Assembly: GCA_965372405.1 (NCBI GenBank)
Contig: CBDVCE010000020.1
Coordinates: 1 to 64,000, forward strand
DNA: 64,000 nt
Direction: 5' to 3'
From: Sunxiuqinia sp965372405
Lineage (GTDB): Bacteria > Bacteroidota > Bacteroidia > Bacteroidales > Prolixibacteraceae
In this document: positions 49,741 to 58,530 of the stretch, piece by piece
Numbering within the stretch: the stretch's first letter is position 1
How the letters are laid out: each line of letters opens with the position of its first letter
Made by a program: the position numbers and the translations under genes
The notes under the pieces: generated by a model
Database searches by the model: none
What the model was told of the DNA's origin: nothing
What the model saw: only the letters and a program-made list of their open reading frames with translations

Positions 49741-52371
49741 TTGATTCGAAGAATAACAACATACATTTTACTTCTGATAAGCATCACTGGTTTTTCTCAG
49801 GAAATCCCTTTTGATAAGTCAATTCAAGCTCCTACAGAAGATCTGGTTCCTGATAGTTTATTATTTGGGGATATATTATTAGAAGCTGATTCTATTGCAT
49901 TGCAGGATACTGCCCGTACGTCAATGCTGAATGCTCCGATTACTTATAATGCAACTGATTCAATTATTATTTCACTCGATGGTCAGAAAGTTTTCCTTTA
50001 CAAAGAGGGAGTAGTTAATTATGAAAGCATTGAATTGATGGCTGATTACATTGAACTGGATCTTGAAATCAACGAAGTTTATGCCGAAGGAGTGCCTGAT
50101 ACTGCAGGAGTGATGATGGGAGAACCCATTTTTAAGGATGGTGCAGATGAATTTGAATGCAAGACTCTACGATATAGTTTTGAGTCTCAAAAAGGTATTA
50201 TTCAGGATGTTAAAACAGAACAGGGAGAGGGGTTTGTGCATAGTGAACGAACTAAAAAAATTGATGCAGAATCGTTTATCCTGAAAAAAGGAAAATATAC
50301 AACTTGTGATGCTGATCATCCTCATTTTTACCTGCACATGTCGAAGGCAAAAGTTATATCCAATAAAAAAATCATCACTGGCCCTGCCTGGCTGGTATTG
50401 GAAGATTTTCCAATCTATTTTCCAATATTGCCATTTGGCTTCTTCCCAAATTCACCATCTTATTCATCGGGTATTATTATTCCTACTTATGGTGAAGAAC
50501 AGAACAGGGGCTTCTTTTTACGTGAGGGTGGATATTATTGGGCGGCCAGCCAATTTTTTGATTTAACGCTGAAGGGTGATATTTATTCAAAAGGATCATG
50601 GGGTAGTAGTATTCTCACAAAATATAAAAAGAGATATAAGTTCTCTGGGTCTTTCAATTTCAGGTATAATGTAAATAAAATTAGCGAGATAGGATTACCC
50701 GATTATAGTCGTAGTCCTGGCTTTCAGGTTACCTGGTCGCATTCTCAGGATTCTAAAGCTAATCCTTTTCAGACTTTTTCTGCGAGTGTGAATTTATCAA
50801 CTTCCAGTTACGATAAGCAGAATACTTATCTTAGGAATAATCAATCAGTTGATAGATATTTGAGTACGACCAAATCTTCAAGTATTTCATATTCTAAAAA
50901 ATGGGAAAATTCACCATTTAATATGTCGACAAACTTTAGGCATTCGCAAAACTCATCAGATTCAACAATTACATTAAGTTTTCCGGAGATGACTTTTTCT
51001 ATGTCAAAGATTTATCCATTCCGTAAGAAGATTAGATCTGGAAGTCCAAAATGGTATGAAAAAATTGGTTTTAGTTATACTGGAAATATTAAGAATTCAA
51101 TTACTTCACGGGAAGATGAGCTTTTAAATAAATCACTTACTAAAGACTGGCGTAATGGGTGGAAGCACAGTATTCCAATTTCACTTCCTAATTTCAACAT
51201 ATTGAAATATGTCAATTTCAGCCCATCTGTTAGTTATTCGGAACGCTGGTATACAAATAAGTTACAACGAACAGTAGATTTAGATAACGAGTATGATCAC
51301 ATAAGAGATCTGCCTCATGTCAGACTGGATACGATTTATGGTTTTTATAGAAATTATGACTATTCATTTAGCGTTAGTTCATCAACTAATATTTATGGAA
51401 TGTTTATAATGAAAAATCAGAAATCGCGAATGAAAGCTATTCGCCACAAGGTGACTCCTTCTGTAAGTTTTAGTTATCGTCCTGATTTTGGTAATCCACG
51501 ATATGGATTTTGGGATAGCCATATTGATGAAGATGGAAACGAGGTTTTTTATAACCGATTTTCGAATGGTATTTTTAGCTCTGCCGGACAAGGAAAGAGT
51601 GGTGCAATTAGTTTCTCATTGGCAAATAACCTCGAAGCTAAAATGGCCGCAAAAAATGATACTACCTCAAGTGAGGAGCAATTTGAAAAGGTAAAGATAA
51701 TTGATAACCTGAGTTTTAGTGGCTCATATAATTTAGTAGCTGACTCCTTGAATTTAAGTAATATCAGTGTTCGGGGACGAACTTCAGTGAAGGGAGTTAA
51801 TGTTAGTTTTGGTGGAACATTAGACCCTTATATGACCGATGAAACCGGAAAAAGGAAAATTAATAAATATGTCTGGAATAATGCTTCCGGTCTTGCGAAA
51901 TTAGGACGATTAACCAATGCTAATTTATCGTTCGGGATGTCGTTTAAATCCAAGAAAGAAGAAAATGAGGAAGAAGAGGATACTGATATGGTTCCTATTG
52001 TCCATCCTGATGGGTTTGTAGAATATTACGACTTTAATATGCCATGGGATTTCAGATTTGATTATAGTTTCTCATATAGAAAACCTAATCCATTTGAAAA
52101 GGCAACTATTAATCAAAGTTTGAACTTTAATGGAAGAATGAGTTTGACTGATAACTGGAACCTTTCACTAACATCTAATTTTGATGTTCAGGCAGGTAAG
52201 TTTTCTTTTACCACTTTCAATATTCAGCGCAAAATGCACTGTTGGAACATGGCATTTAACTTTGTGCCTTTTGGTCAGCGCAAAAGCTATAGCTTTACAA
52301 TCAATGCTTCATCATCAATGCTAAAAGACCTCAAGGTAGATAAGAAGCGAAGCTGGTTCGATAATAATTAA
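49741..52371 (+). CDS. lptD: LptD-like LPS assembly outer membrane protein
   Basis: 876 aa, apparently from a TTG, with a signal peptide (about 1-19, ending GFSQ). An OstA-like N-terminal domain covers about 75-220 (ISLDGQKVFLYKEGVVNYESIELMADYIELD, YAEGVPDTAGVMMGEP), with KKGKYTTCDADHPHFYLHMSKAKVI. The rest is a large beta-barrel region rich in aromatic and Ser/Asn strands (FGFFPNSPSYSSGIIIPTYGEE). This matches the Bacteroidota LptD group, which inserts lipopolysaccharide into the outer leaflet. No LptE or other lpt gene is beside it; an OstA-like periplasmic partner is encoded at 30.5 kb. Confidence 0.8.
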   Translation: MIRRITTYILLLISITGFSQEIPFDKSIQAPTEDLVPDSLLFGDILLEADSIALQDTARTSMLNAPITYNATDSIIISLDGQKVFLYKEGVVNYESIELMADYIELDLEINEVYAEGVPDTAGVMMGEPIFKDGADEFECKTLRYSFESQKGIIQDVKTEQGEGFVHSERTKKIDAESFILKKGKYTTCDADHPHFYLHMSKAKVISNKKIITGPAWLVLEDFPIYFPILPFGFFPNSPSYSSGIIIPTYGEEQNRGFFLREGGYYWAASQFFDLTLKGDIYSKGSWGSSILTKYKKRYKFSGSFNFRYNVNKISEIGLPDYSRSPGFQVTWSHSQDSKANPFQTFSASVNLSTSSYDKQNTYLRNNQSVDRYLSTTKSSSISYSKKWENSPFNMSTNFRHSQNSSDSTITLSFPEMTFSMSKIYPFRKKIRSGSPKWYEKIGFSYTGNIKNSITSREDELLNKSLTKDWRNGWKHSIPISLPNFNILKYVNFSPSVSYSERWYTNKLQRTVDLDNEYDHIRDLPHVRLDTIYGFYRNYDYSFSVSSSTNIYGMFIMKNQKSRMKAIRHKVTPSVSFSYRPDFGNPRYGFWDSHIDEDGNEVFYNRFSNGIFSSAGQGKSGAISFSLANNLEAKMAAKNDTTSSEEQFEKVKIIDNLSFSGSYNLVADSLNLSNISVRGRTSVKGVNVSFGGTLDPYMTDETGKRKINKYVWNNASGLAKLGRLTNANLSFGMSFKSKKEENEEEEDTDMVPIVHPDGFVEYYDFNMPWDFRFDYSFSYRKPNPFEKATINQSLNFNGRMSLTDNWNLSLTSNFDVQAGKFSFTTFNIQRKMHCWNMAFNFVPFGQRKSYSFTINASSSMLKDLKVDKKRSWFDNN

Positions 52372-52380
52372 TATCGATTA

Positions 52381-54708
52381 CTAATTAAATATTTTCAAGC
52401 CAAAGAAAATGGTTCTTGGTTTTGCCGGTCCATAGATGTAGTTGCTGTCCCGGAATTTCCCACTATCAAAGTCATCCTGATATGCATTGAAAATATTTGA
52501 AACTCCCGCAAATAACTGAAGTTTGGAGTCAACCTGACTCAAATCAAAATCATATGAGAATTTCAGATTGGTTTCAATAAATGAATCACTGGTTTTTAAA
52601 ATATCAACTTCTGGTGTTCCTGAATCTCCAGGTAAACCGTAGTGTGGGATCAGCATTTCTCCGGTGTAAATGCCAGAGAGGCTTGCAGTAAAAGGAGATT
52701 CAGGAGTGTAAGAGACTGTAAAGTATCCATATGTCTCAGGAGCTCTTAAGTAATCTTTTGTTCCTGAGATATCTGCAGACCATTCAATAGGTGTGTCATA
52801 TTGACTTTTTTGAATTGTCAATCCAGCTTCGATTTGTAGAATACGGTTAAAATTTGAACGCGCTTCAAAGGTTGCTCCAAATACTTCAGAATTGCCCCCA
52901 TTACGTTTTTCAAGTACTGAATTATTTCCAGCCTGGCTTATTTCTTCCAGAATAAAAGATTCTTTTAAAAGGGTGTAAAAACCTTCAATTGTAAATCCCC
53001 AAATATGTTGTTCTGTTGCATGATCCCAATTCATTGATGTGCTAATGCTTTGGGAGCGTTCCTCGTCCAGATTGTCTGCAAGTTGTATTTGTTGAATACC
53101 ACCTCCTGCAAAAGCAATATGCATATCTGAGTCAAAAGCCTGTGGTGCTCGAAATCCTGTTGACCATGACATCCTGAATTGTGTTTCCTGATTGGATTTA
53201 TATAAAACCGAAAAGCGGGGATTAACGATGAGTTTATCGACAAGGTTGTGCTTGTCGGCTCGAAAACCACTAAGCAAGGTTAGTTTAGGATTTATTGCCC
53301 AATCACTTTGAAGGTACAACCCAAAGTTTTTCGAGGTTTGATCGAGGACATAATTATAAGCTTTAATTTCATCAAATACATCATCATAATTGTATTCAAA
53401 TCCTCCGGTAATGACATTAGTTCCCCGAATGAAATCATAAATGGTGTGGTTCACTTGCACACCTCCTATAAAAGTATTGTTGTCAGTAACTCCATAAGGA
53501 GGATTTTCATAATGGTTTTGTATTCCAGCAGGATCATCAGGAATTATACCTGTGTAATGTTTACGCTTTGTATTTTGACCTGCTAGAAAAACCGATAAAC
53601 TGGTTCTGTTATTATCAAAATTGATTTCATAATCTAAGCCCCCCATTAGTATGTCATGAGTTCGTTCTTCAGATTGATCTGAAAGATGTGCGGCTGCACC
53701 GTCATTTTTATTACCACCCCGACGATATTCATGCAAGCTTGCTAAATTGGCTTCAAGTTTCTGATTCGGACTTAGCTTAAAATATGAATTCATTCCAAAT
53801 GAATTGTTCTGTAGTAGGGGCATTTCAGAATATCCATCCCCATTGTGATCGTAGGATTGACGGTCTCTTCGCGAAGTAAAGATAGTTACACCTGCATTTC
53901 TTTGGGGGGTTAATAAAGTAATATTTCCATTTATATGATTGTCATTTGCCTCACCATTAATTACCCCATTGTTAACTGAGAACTCATATGCATTCTTGGA
54001 AGGAAATCGTGTTATCACATTTACAGTTCCACCGATGGCGCTTGATCCATAAAGGGCAGATGCCCCTCCTCGAACGACTTCGATTCGTTCTACCATCTCT
54101 GTCGGAATTTGTTCGAGACCATAAAGTCCGGTAAGAGGACTGAAAATTGGACGGCTATTAATTAGTATCTGTGAGTAAGCTCCTCCAAGGCCGTTCATTC
54201 GAAGTTGTGAATAATTACAAGTCTGGCAGTCGGTTTCCATACGAAGCCCAGGCTGAAAGTTTAATCCTTCAGAAATGGTATTTGCCTGAACAAAATCAAA
54301 AACTTTTGAGTCAATTACATTTACAATTACAGCAGATTCTGTTTTACGTTTAAATGTTTTTGTTCCTGTAATTACAACTTCATCAACAGCCATTGATTCT
54401 TTTTTAAGTTCAAAATTAACCTCGAAACTTTGATCAGCTACTAAATCAACTTCCTTCTCAAGAACTTTATATCCTAGCATTTTGGCTACAATGGTGTGTT
54501 TTCCGGTAGGCAGATTTACTAATAAATAGTGGCCTGTTTGGTCTGTTGCAGTTCCAATGTTTGTTCCTTTTATAAAGATGCTTACAAATGGAATGTGGTC
54601 ACCTCTAGTCTGAACGTCACCAAAAATATTGGCATCCGTATCCTGAGCCTTAATTGTGTTTAAGAATAGGATTGATAATAGTATAATGAGGAATGTATTT
54701 TTTTTCAT
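52381..54708 (-). CDS. TonB-dependent outer membrane receptor
   Basis: 775 aa with a signal peptide (about 1-21). A carboxypeptidase-regulatory-like beta domain (about 25-108: GDVQTRGDHIPFVSIFIKGTNIGTATDQTGHY) precedes the plug (about 118-225) and a 22-strand-type barrel to the end. The plug contains METDCQTCNYSQLRMNGLGG, a two-cysteine segment, and VERIEVVRGGASALYGSSAIGGTVNVI. The C-terminus ends in an aromatic residue pattern typical of outer membrane barrels (IFFGLKIFN). It imports a siderophore, cobalamin, metal complex or similar ligand using TonB energy. No SusD, substrate-binding gene or Fur-like site is adjacent, so the ligand is unknown. Confidence 0.9.
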   Translation of the reverse strand: MKKNTFLIILLSILFLNTIKAQDTDANIFGDVQTRGDHIPFVSIFIKGTNIGTATDQTGHYLLVNLPTGKHTIVAKMLGYKVLEKEVDLVADQSFEVNFELKKESMAVDEVVITGTKTFKRKTESAVIVNVIDSKVFDFVQANTISEGLNFQPGLRMETDCQTCNYSQLRMNGLGGAYSQILINSRPIFSPLTGLYGLEQIPTEMVERIEVVRGGASALYGSSAIGGTVNVITRFPSKNAYEFSVNNGVINGEANDNHINGNITLLTPQRNAGVTIFTSRRDRQSYDHNGDGYSEMPLLQNNSFGMNSYFKLSPNQKLEANLASLHEYRRGGNKNDGAAAHLSDQSEERTHDILMGGLDYEINFDNNRTSLSVFLAGQNTKRKHYTGIIPDDPAGIQNHYENPPYGVTDNNTFIGGVQVNHTIYDFIRGTNVITGGFEYNYDDVFDEIKAYNYVLDQTSKNFGLYLQSDWAINPKLTLLSGFRADKHNLVDKLIVNPRFSVLYKSNQETQFRMSWSTGFRAPQAFDSDMHIAFAGGGIQQIQLADNLDEERSQSISTSMNWDHATEQHIWGFTIEGFYTLLKESFILEEISQAGNNSVLEKRNGGNSEVFGATFEARSNFNRILQIEAGLTIQKSQYDTPIEWSADISGTKDYLRAPETYGYFTVSYTPESPFTASLSGIYTGEMLIPHYGLPGDSGTPEVDILKTSDSFIETNLKFSYDFDLSQVDSKLQLFAGVSNIFNAYQDDFDSGKFRDSNYIYGPAKPRTIFFGLKIFN

Positions 54709-54947
54709 TTTAATTCACTTTGTGTATTTGGGAAATAACCCCAAAAAGTGACAAATGTTTTAATTATTTTTGTTTTCAATATCAATTTAAAGAAATGTTT
54801 AAAATCGCTTCTGGTCCTCGTTTTTATTAAACCAATTGTTTTTTGTAATGTTAACCTTAAATGACATTCAGAAAAGAGATTATCCTTTCATAATGTCCAT
54901 GTTTTTTATTTCTTTGCATGTTAATTATTAAAAATCAATCTAAATAG

Positions 54948-55532
54948 ATGGATATGGCAATTACTAAGAACAAAATGGTTTCTTTGACCTACGATCTACG
55001 AATCGATGGGAAAGAAGGAGATTTGATAGAACAGGCTACAGCTGAGAAACCGTTGGAGTTTGTTTATGGAGCAGGAATTATGCTTCCAAAATTCGAAGCA
55101 CTTATTGAAGGGCTTGATAAAGGGAAGTCATTCGAAATAAATCTCAGCAGTAAAGATGCTTATGGTGAACTTGACGAAAATGCTATTATTGAGCTTCCTA
55201 AGCACTTATTTCTGATCGATGGTAACTTTGATGCTGAAGTTGTAAAAGTTGGGAGTACCGTACCTATGATGAGTACAAATGGACAACGTATGAACGGTTT
55301 GGTGCTTGAAGTAAACGATGACATCGTAAAGATGGACTTTAACCATCCTTTGGCTGGTGAAGATCTTTTTTTTGTAGGTGATGTTTTGGAAGTTAGAGAT
55401 GCTTCTGACGAAGAGATTGCTGCTACTGTTCAAGGCGGATGCGGTTGTAATAGTGGTGGTTGTGGTGATGGAGATTGCTCCGATGAAAGTTGCAATACTG
55501 AAGACAAGGGTGACTGCGGCTGTGGTTGCTAA
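54948..55532 (+). CDS. slyD: SlyD-like FKBP prolyl isomerase
   Basis: 194 aa; an ATG at 54954 would remove two residues. The FKBP core (about 5-75, with an insert-in-flap IF domain about 75-130) shows EKPLEFVYGAGIMLPKFEALIEGLDKGKSFEINLSSKDAYGE, and the domain ends with NHPLAGEDLFFVGDVLEV, a SlyD hallmark. The C-terminal tail is rich in Cys, Gly and Asp (CGCNSGGCGDGDCSDESC, then CGCGC), fitting the metal-binding tail that supplies nickel or other metals in SlyD. It is cytoplasmic (no signal peptide). No hydrogenase or urease gene is near. Confidence 0.9.
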   Translation: MDMAITKNKMVSLTYDLRIDGKEGDLIEQATAEKPLEFVYGAGIMLPKFEALIEGLDKGKSFEINLSSKDAYGELDENAIIELPKHLFLIDGNFDAEVVKVGSTVPMMSTNGQRMNGLVLEVNDDIVKMDFNHPLAGEDLFFVGDVLEVRDASDEEIAATVQGGCGCNSGGCGDGDCSDESCNTEDKGDCGCGC

Positions 55533-55550
55533 AAAATATTAAGTTGACTG

Positions 55551-55588
55551 AATGTTGCTTCGTGTTTTCGGAGCAACATTTTTTTTTA
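55551..55588 (+). terminator. slyD terminator
   Basis: AATGTTGCT (55551-55559) pairs with AGCAACATT (55572-55580) around a 12-nt loop, followed by a run of about ten T. It ends 11 bp before the aroC start. Confidence 0.9.
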
Positions 55589-55598
55589 TTTTTACATT

Positions 55599-56672
55599 AT
55601 GAATACATTCGGACATCTTTTTAGGCTTACTTCTTTTGGAGAATCTCATGGCAAGGGCATTGGTGGAATAATTGACGGTTGCCCTGCAGGGATTGATATT
55701 GATTTAGATTTCATTCAAAATGAATTGGATCGTAGAAAACCTGGACAATCAAAAATTACAACGCAAAGGCAGGAGTCAGATTCTGTTGAATTTCTTTCTG
55801 GGATTTTTGAAGGAAAAACCCAAGGGACACCAATTGGTTTTGCAATATGGAATAAAGATCAGCATTCGAAAGATTATGACATCTTAAAAGATGTTTATCG
55901 TCCATCGCACGCCGATTATACGTATACAAAAAAATATGGTAGTCGTGACCATAGAGGTGGCGGACGCTCATCAGCACGTGAAACGATTGCCCGTGTAGTT
56001 GCTGGTGCACTTGCAAAATTAATTTTAAAACAAGTTGGGGTAAGCATTAATGCATTTGTTTATCGCGTTGGAGAAATTCAACTTGATAAAACTTATCATG
56101 AACTTGATTTAAACAAGATCGACTCTAACATTGTTAGATGTCCTGACGGGACAGTTGCTGAACAAATGATTGCTCGAATAGAAGAGGCCGGACGTAACCA
56201 TGATACCGTTGGCGGCGTAGTTCAATGTGTTGTGCAAGGTGTACCTATTGGATTAGGTGAGCCAGTCTTTAATAAGTTGCACGCTGATCTGGGACATGCA
56301 ATGCTTGGAATTAACGCTGTAAAAGGCTTTGAGTATGGATCTGGTTTTGATGGAACAAAGCTTTCTGGTTCAGAGCATAACGATATTTTTGTGAAAACTG
56401 ATGATGGTATTCGTACAAAAACAAATCATTCCGGTGGAGTACAAGGTGGAATATCCAATGGAGAAGATATTTATTTTAATGTTGCTTTTAAGCCAATTGC
56501 AACCTTGCTGAAAGAGCAGCAAACAATTAATAAAAAAGAAGAACAAACAACTATAAATCCTAAAGGAAGGCATGATCCCTGTGTTTTACCAAGGGCAGTG
56601 CCTATTGTCGAAGCGATGGCCGCAATGGTTATTGTTGATCATTATTTATTAAATAAAGTAAATCGAATCTAA
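55599..56672 (+). CDS. aroC: Chorismate synthase
   Basis: 357 aa. It makes chorismate from EPSP using reduced FMN. Signature blocks are intact: GESHGKGIGGIIDGCPAGI (N-terminal), YGSRDHRGGGRSSARET (FMN/phosphate site), ADLGHAMLGINAVKGFEYGSGF and KGRHDPCVLPRAVPIVEAMAA near the C-terminus. The length is normal. Its TAA overlaps the start of the DUF134 gene by 1 bp (TAATG), so the two are coupled. A strong terminator sits just upstream, so aroC needs its own promoter; none was identified confidently. Confidence 0.97.
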   Translation: MNTFGHLFRLTSFGESHGKGIGGIIDGCPAGIDIDLDFIQNELDRRKPGQSKITTQRQESDSVEFLSGIFEGKTQGTPIGFAIWNKDQHSKDYDILKDVYRPSHADYTYTKKYGSRDHRGGGRSSARETIARVVAGALAKLILKQVGVSINAFVYRVGEIQLDKTYHELDLNKIDSNIVRCPDGTVAEQMIARIEEAGRNHDTVGGVVQCVVQGVPIGLGEPVFNKLHADLGHAMLGINAVKGFEYGSGFDGTKLSGSEHNDIFVKTDDGIRTKTNHSGGVQGGISNGEDIYFNVAFKPIATLLKEQQTINKKEEQTTINPKGRHDPCVLPRAVPIVEAMAAMVIVDHYLLNKVNRI

Positions 56673-57085
56673 TGCCAAGGAAAAAAAGACAACGACGATT
56701 ATTAGCTCCACCCTCAATTAAAGGATTTTCTGTATTTGGTTCTAAAAAAAGGACTGAGCAGATAGTTTTGTTTTTTGAAGAATACGAAAGTATTAAATTG
56801 CTTGACTTTGATGGACTTACTCAGGAAGAAGCAGCTGTTCATATGAATGTTTCACGACCTACGCTTACTCGTGTTTATGAAGCAGCTCGGAATAAAGTTG
56901 CAAAAGCAATGGTTGAAGGACGAGATCTGCTCATTCGAGGAGGTAACTTTGAATTTGACGATAATTGGTATTGTTGCAATTCATGTAAGGCCAAGTTCAA
57001 TTTAATACCTGAAAATGACAAAGCATGTCCTGTTTGTAGTTCAGATGATTTTATAACTCTAAATGAATTCTATGCTGAAGGTTAG
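56672..57085 (+). CDS. DUF134 HTH protein
   Basis: 137 aa. The family pattern is clear: SVFGSKKRTEQIVLFFEEYESIKLLDFDGLTQEEAAVHMNVSRPTLTRVYEAARNKVAKAMVEGRDL, an HTH of sigma-region-4 type (about 45-90). The C-terminal zinc-ribbon has CCNSC ... CPVC (about 109-125). DUF134 proteins are presumed DNA-binding regulators. It overlaps aroC by 1 bp and abuts the convergent symporter gene with no gap. Confidence 0.88.
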   Translation: MPRKKRQRRLLAPPSIKGFSVFGSKKRTEQIVLFFEEYESIKLLDFDGLTQEEAAVHMNVSRPTLTRVYEAARNKVAKAMVEGRDLLIRGGNFEFDDNWYCCNSCKAKFNLIPENDKACPVCSSDDFITLNEFYAEG

Positions 57086-58306
57086 TTAAACTTTTAGTTT
57101 TTCTCCTTCACTTTTTGCAATTATTACAGCACCGCAACTGTCACTCCATACATTGATGGAAGTGCGGTACATATCCAAAATACGGTCAACAGCTAATATT
57201 AAACCTACGCCTTCAAGTGGTAGGTTTACAGCTGTTAATATAACTGTAATCATCACTAGCCCTGCCATTGGTATTCCTGCTGCTCCAATTGAAGCCAATA
57301 ATGCTGTAATAACGATTAATGCTTGCTGGGTAATACTCATGTCAATTCCGTATACTTGTGCAATAAACATAGCAGCCACACATTCGTAAAGTGCTGTTCC
57401 ATCCATGTTTATGGTTGCTCCAAGCGGTAAAGTAAAACTCGTAATTTTATTAGAAACTCCACTGTTGTTTTCAACAGCATCAATAGTTAAAGGCAATGTC
57501 GCACTAGATGATGAAGTTGAGAATGCTGTTAGGAGAGGGGATACCATGTTTTTAAAGTGTTTAAATGGCTTCGCTTTCCCAATAAATCGTGTTAATAAAG
57601 GTAGCGTAATAAAGGCGTGAATACTTAGAGCAATAATAACCGTTAGCATGTAAATCCCCATGCTTCCGGCAATTGACGTTAATTGTTCTGAGTTTCTGGC
57701 TACTTCCTTAGCGACAATACCAAAAATTCCAAGCGGTGTAAATTTGATGATGAACATGGTTAGTTTCATCATTACTTCAAATATCGCGTTAAAAACGTTT
57801 GTTAATTTTTCCTTGTATGATGATTTTACCTGGGTAATGAAGTACCCAAAAAGAATAGAGAAAAAGATAATTGCAAGTATATTTCCTTCAACCATTGCTT
57901 TGATGATATTCTCAGGAATCATCCGAATGAACATATCTTTTGCAGAACCAGTTGGTTCTATTATTCCTTCAACTTGAGAAGCAAAACCAAGGTTAACTCC
58001 AATTCCTGGTTTAATAAGATTTACCAGAAATAGTCCTGTTGTAATGGCTAATAGTGAAGTTACAATGTAGTATGAAATTGTTTTTAAACCAAGACGTCCA
58101 AGGTTTTGACTGCTGCCCATACTGGTTACTCCACTGATGATTGAACTAAGAATTAATGGAATGATAATCATTTTTAATGCCCGGAGAAAAAGGTCGCCCA
58201 TCCAGGAAATGTATGGAATTTGATTTTCAAAATAATATCCAAAAATAACAGCAAGTGCCAATGCTATAAGGATTTGCCAGTGAAGCTTCATTTTTAGTAG
58301 TTGCAT
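57086..58306 (-). CDS. Dicarboxylate/amino acid:cation symporter
   Basis: 406 aa. It has eight membrane helices and two re-entrant loops of the DAACS (GltP/DctA) family. Signature motifs: STSSSSATLPLTIDAVENN (HP1, about 263-281), LPLGATINMDGTALYE (NMDGT sodium/substrate site, about 292-307) and GAAGIPMAGLVM (HP2). It imports glutamate, aspartate or C4-dicarboxylates with sodium or protons. An ATG six codons in is also possible. Its stop touches that of the DUF134 gene (57085/57086); no terminator fits between them. Confidence 0.92.
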   Translation of the reverse strand: MQLLKMKLHWQILIALALAVIFGYYFENQIPYISWMGDLFLRALKMIIIPLILSSIISGVTSMGSSQNLGRLGLKTISYYIVTSLLAITTGLFLVNLIKPGIGVNLGFASQVEGIIEPTGSAKDMFIRMIPENIIKAMVEGNILAIIFFSILFGYFITQVKSSYKEKLTNVFNAIFEVMMKLTMFIIKFTPLGIFGIVAKEVARNSEQLTSIAGSMGIYMLTVIIALSIHAFITLPLLTRFIGKAKPFKHFKNMVSPLLTAFSTSSSSATLPLTIDAVENNSGVSNKITSFTLPLGATINMDGTALYECVAAMFIAQVYGIDMSITQQALIVITALLASIGAAGIPMAGLVMITVILTAVNLPLEGVGLILAVDRILDMYRTSINVWSDSCGAVIIAKSEGEKLKV

Positions 58307-58326
58307 AGTCGTGGGTTTAATAGCAG

Positions 58327-58334
58327 CAAATGTA
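58327..58334 (-). promoter_or_regulatory. -7 box of the symporter gene
   Basis: TACATTTG on the minus strand fits TAnnTTTG. The predicted leader to the ATG at 58306 is about 15 nt. Confidence 0.5.
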
Positions 58335-58530
58335 GCTTATTTAAAAAAGTTATTCAACTAGAATGTTTGTTTGAATGAAAGTTTCTATATTAGCAGCACA
58401 GTACAGGACAATATATCGTAGGATTGGGAATAAGTTTGATCTAATATTTGTATTGGGTTATGTCTGGTGACTATCAGTAATTTAATTGGTAAGAATAGAA
58501 ATTAATTAATAATTCTAATAAATAGGAAAT

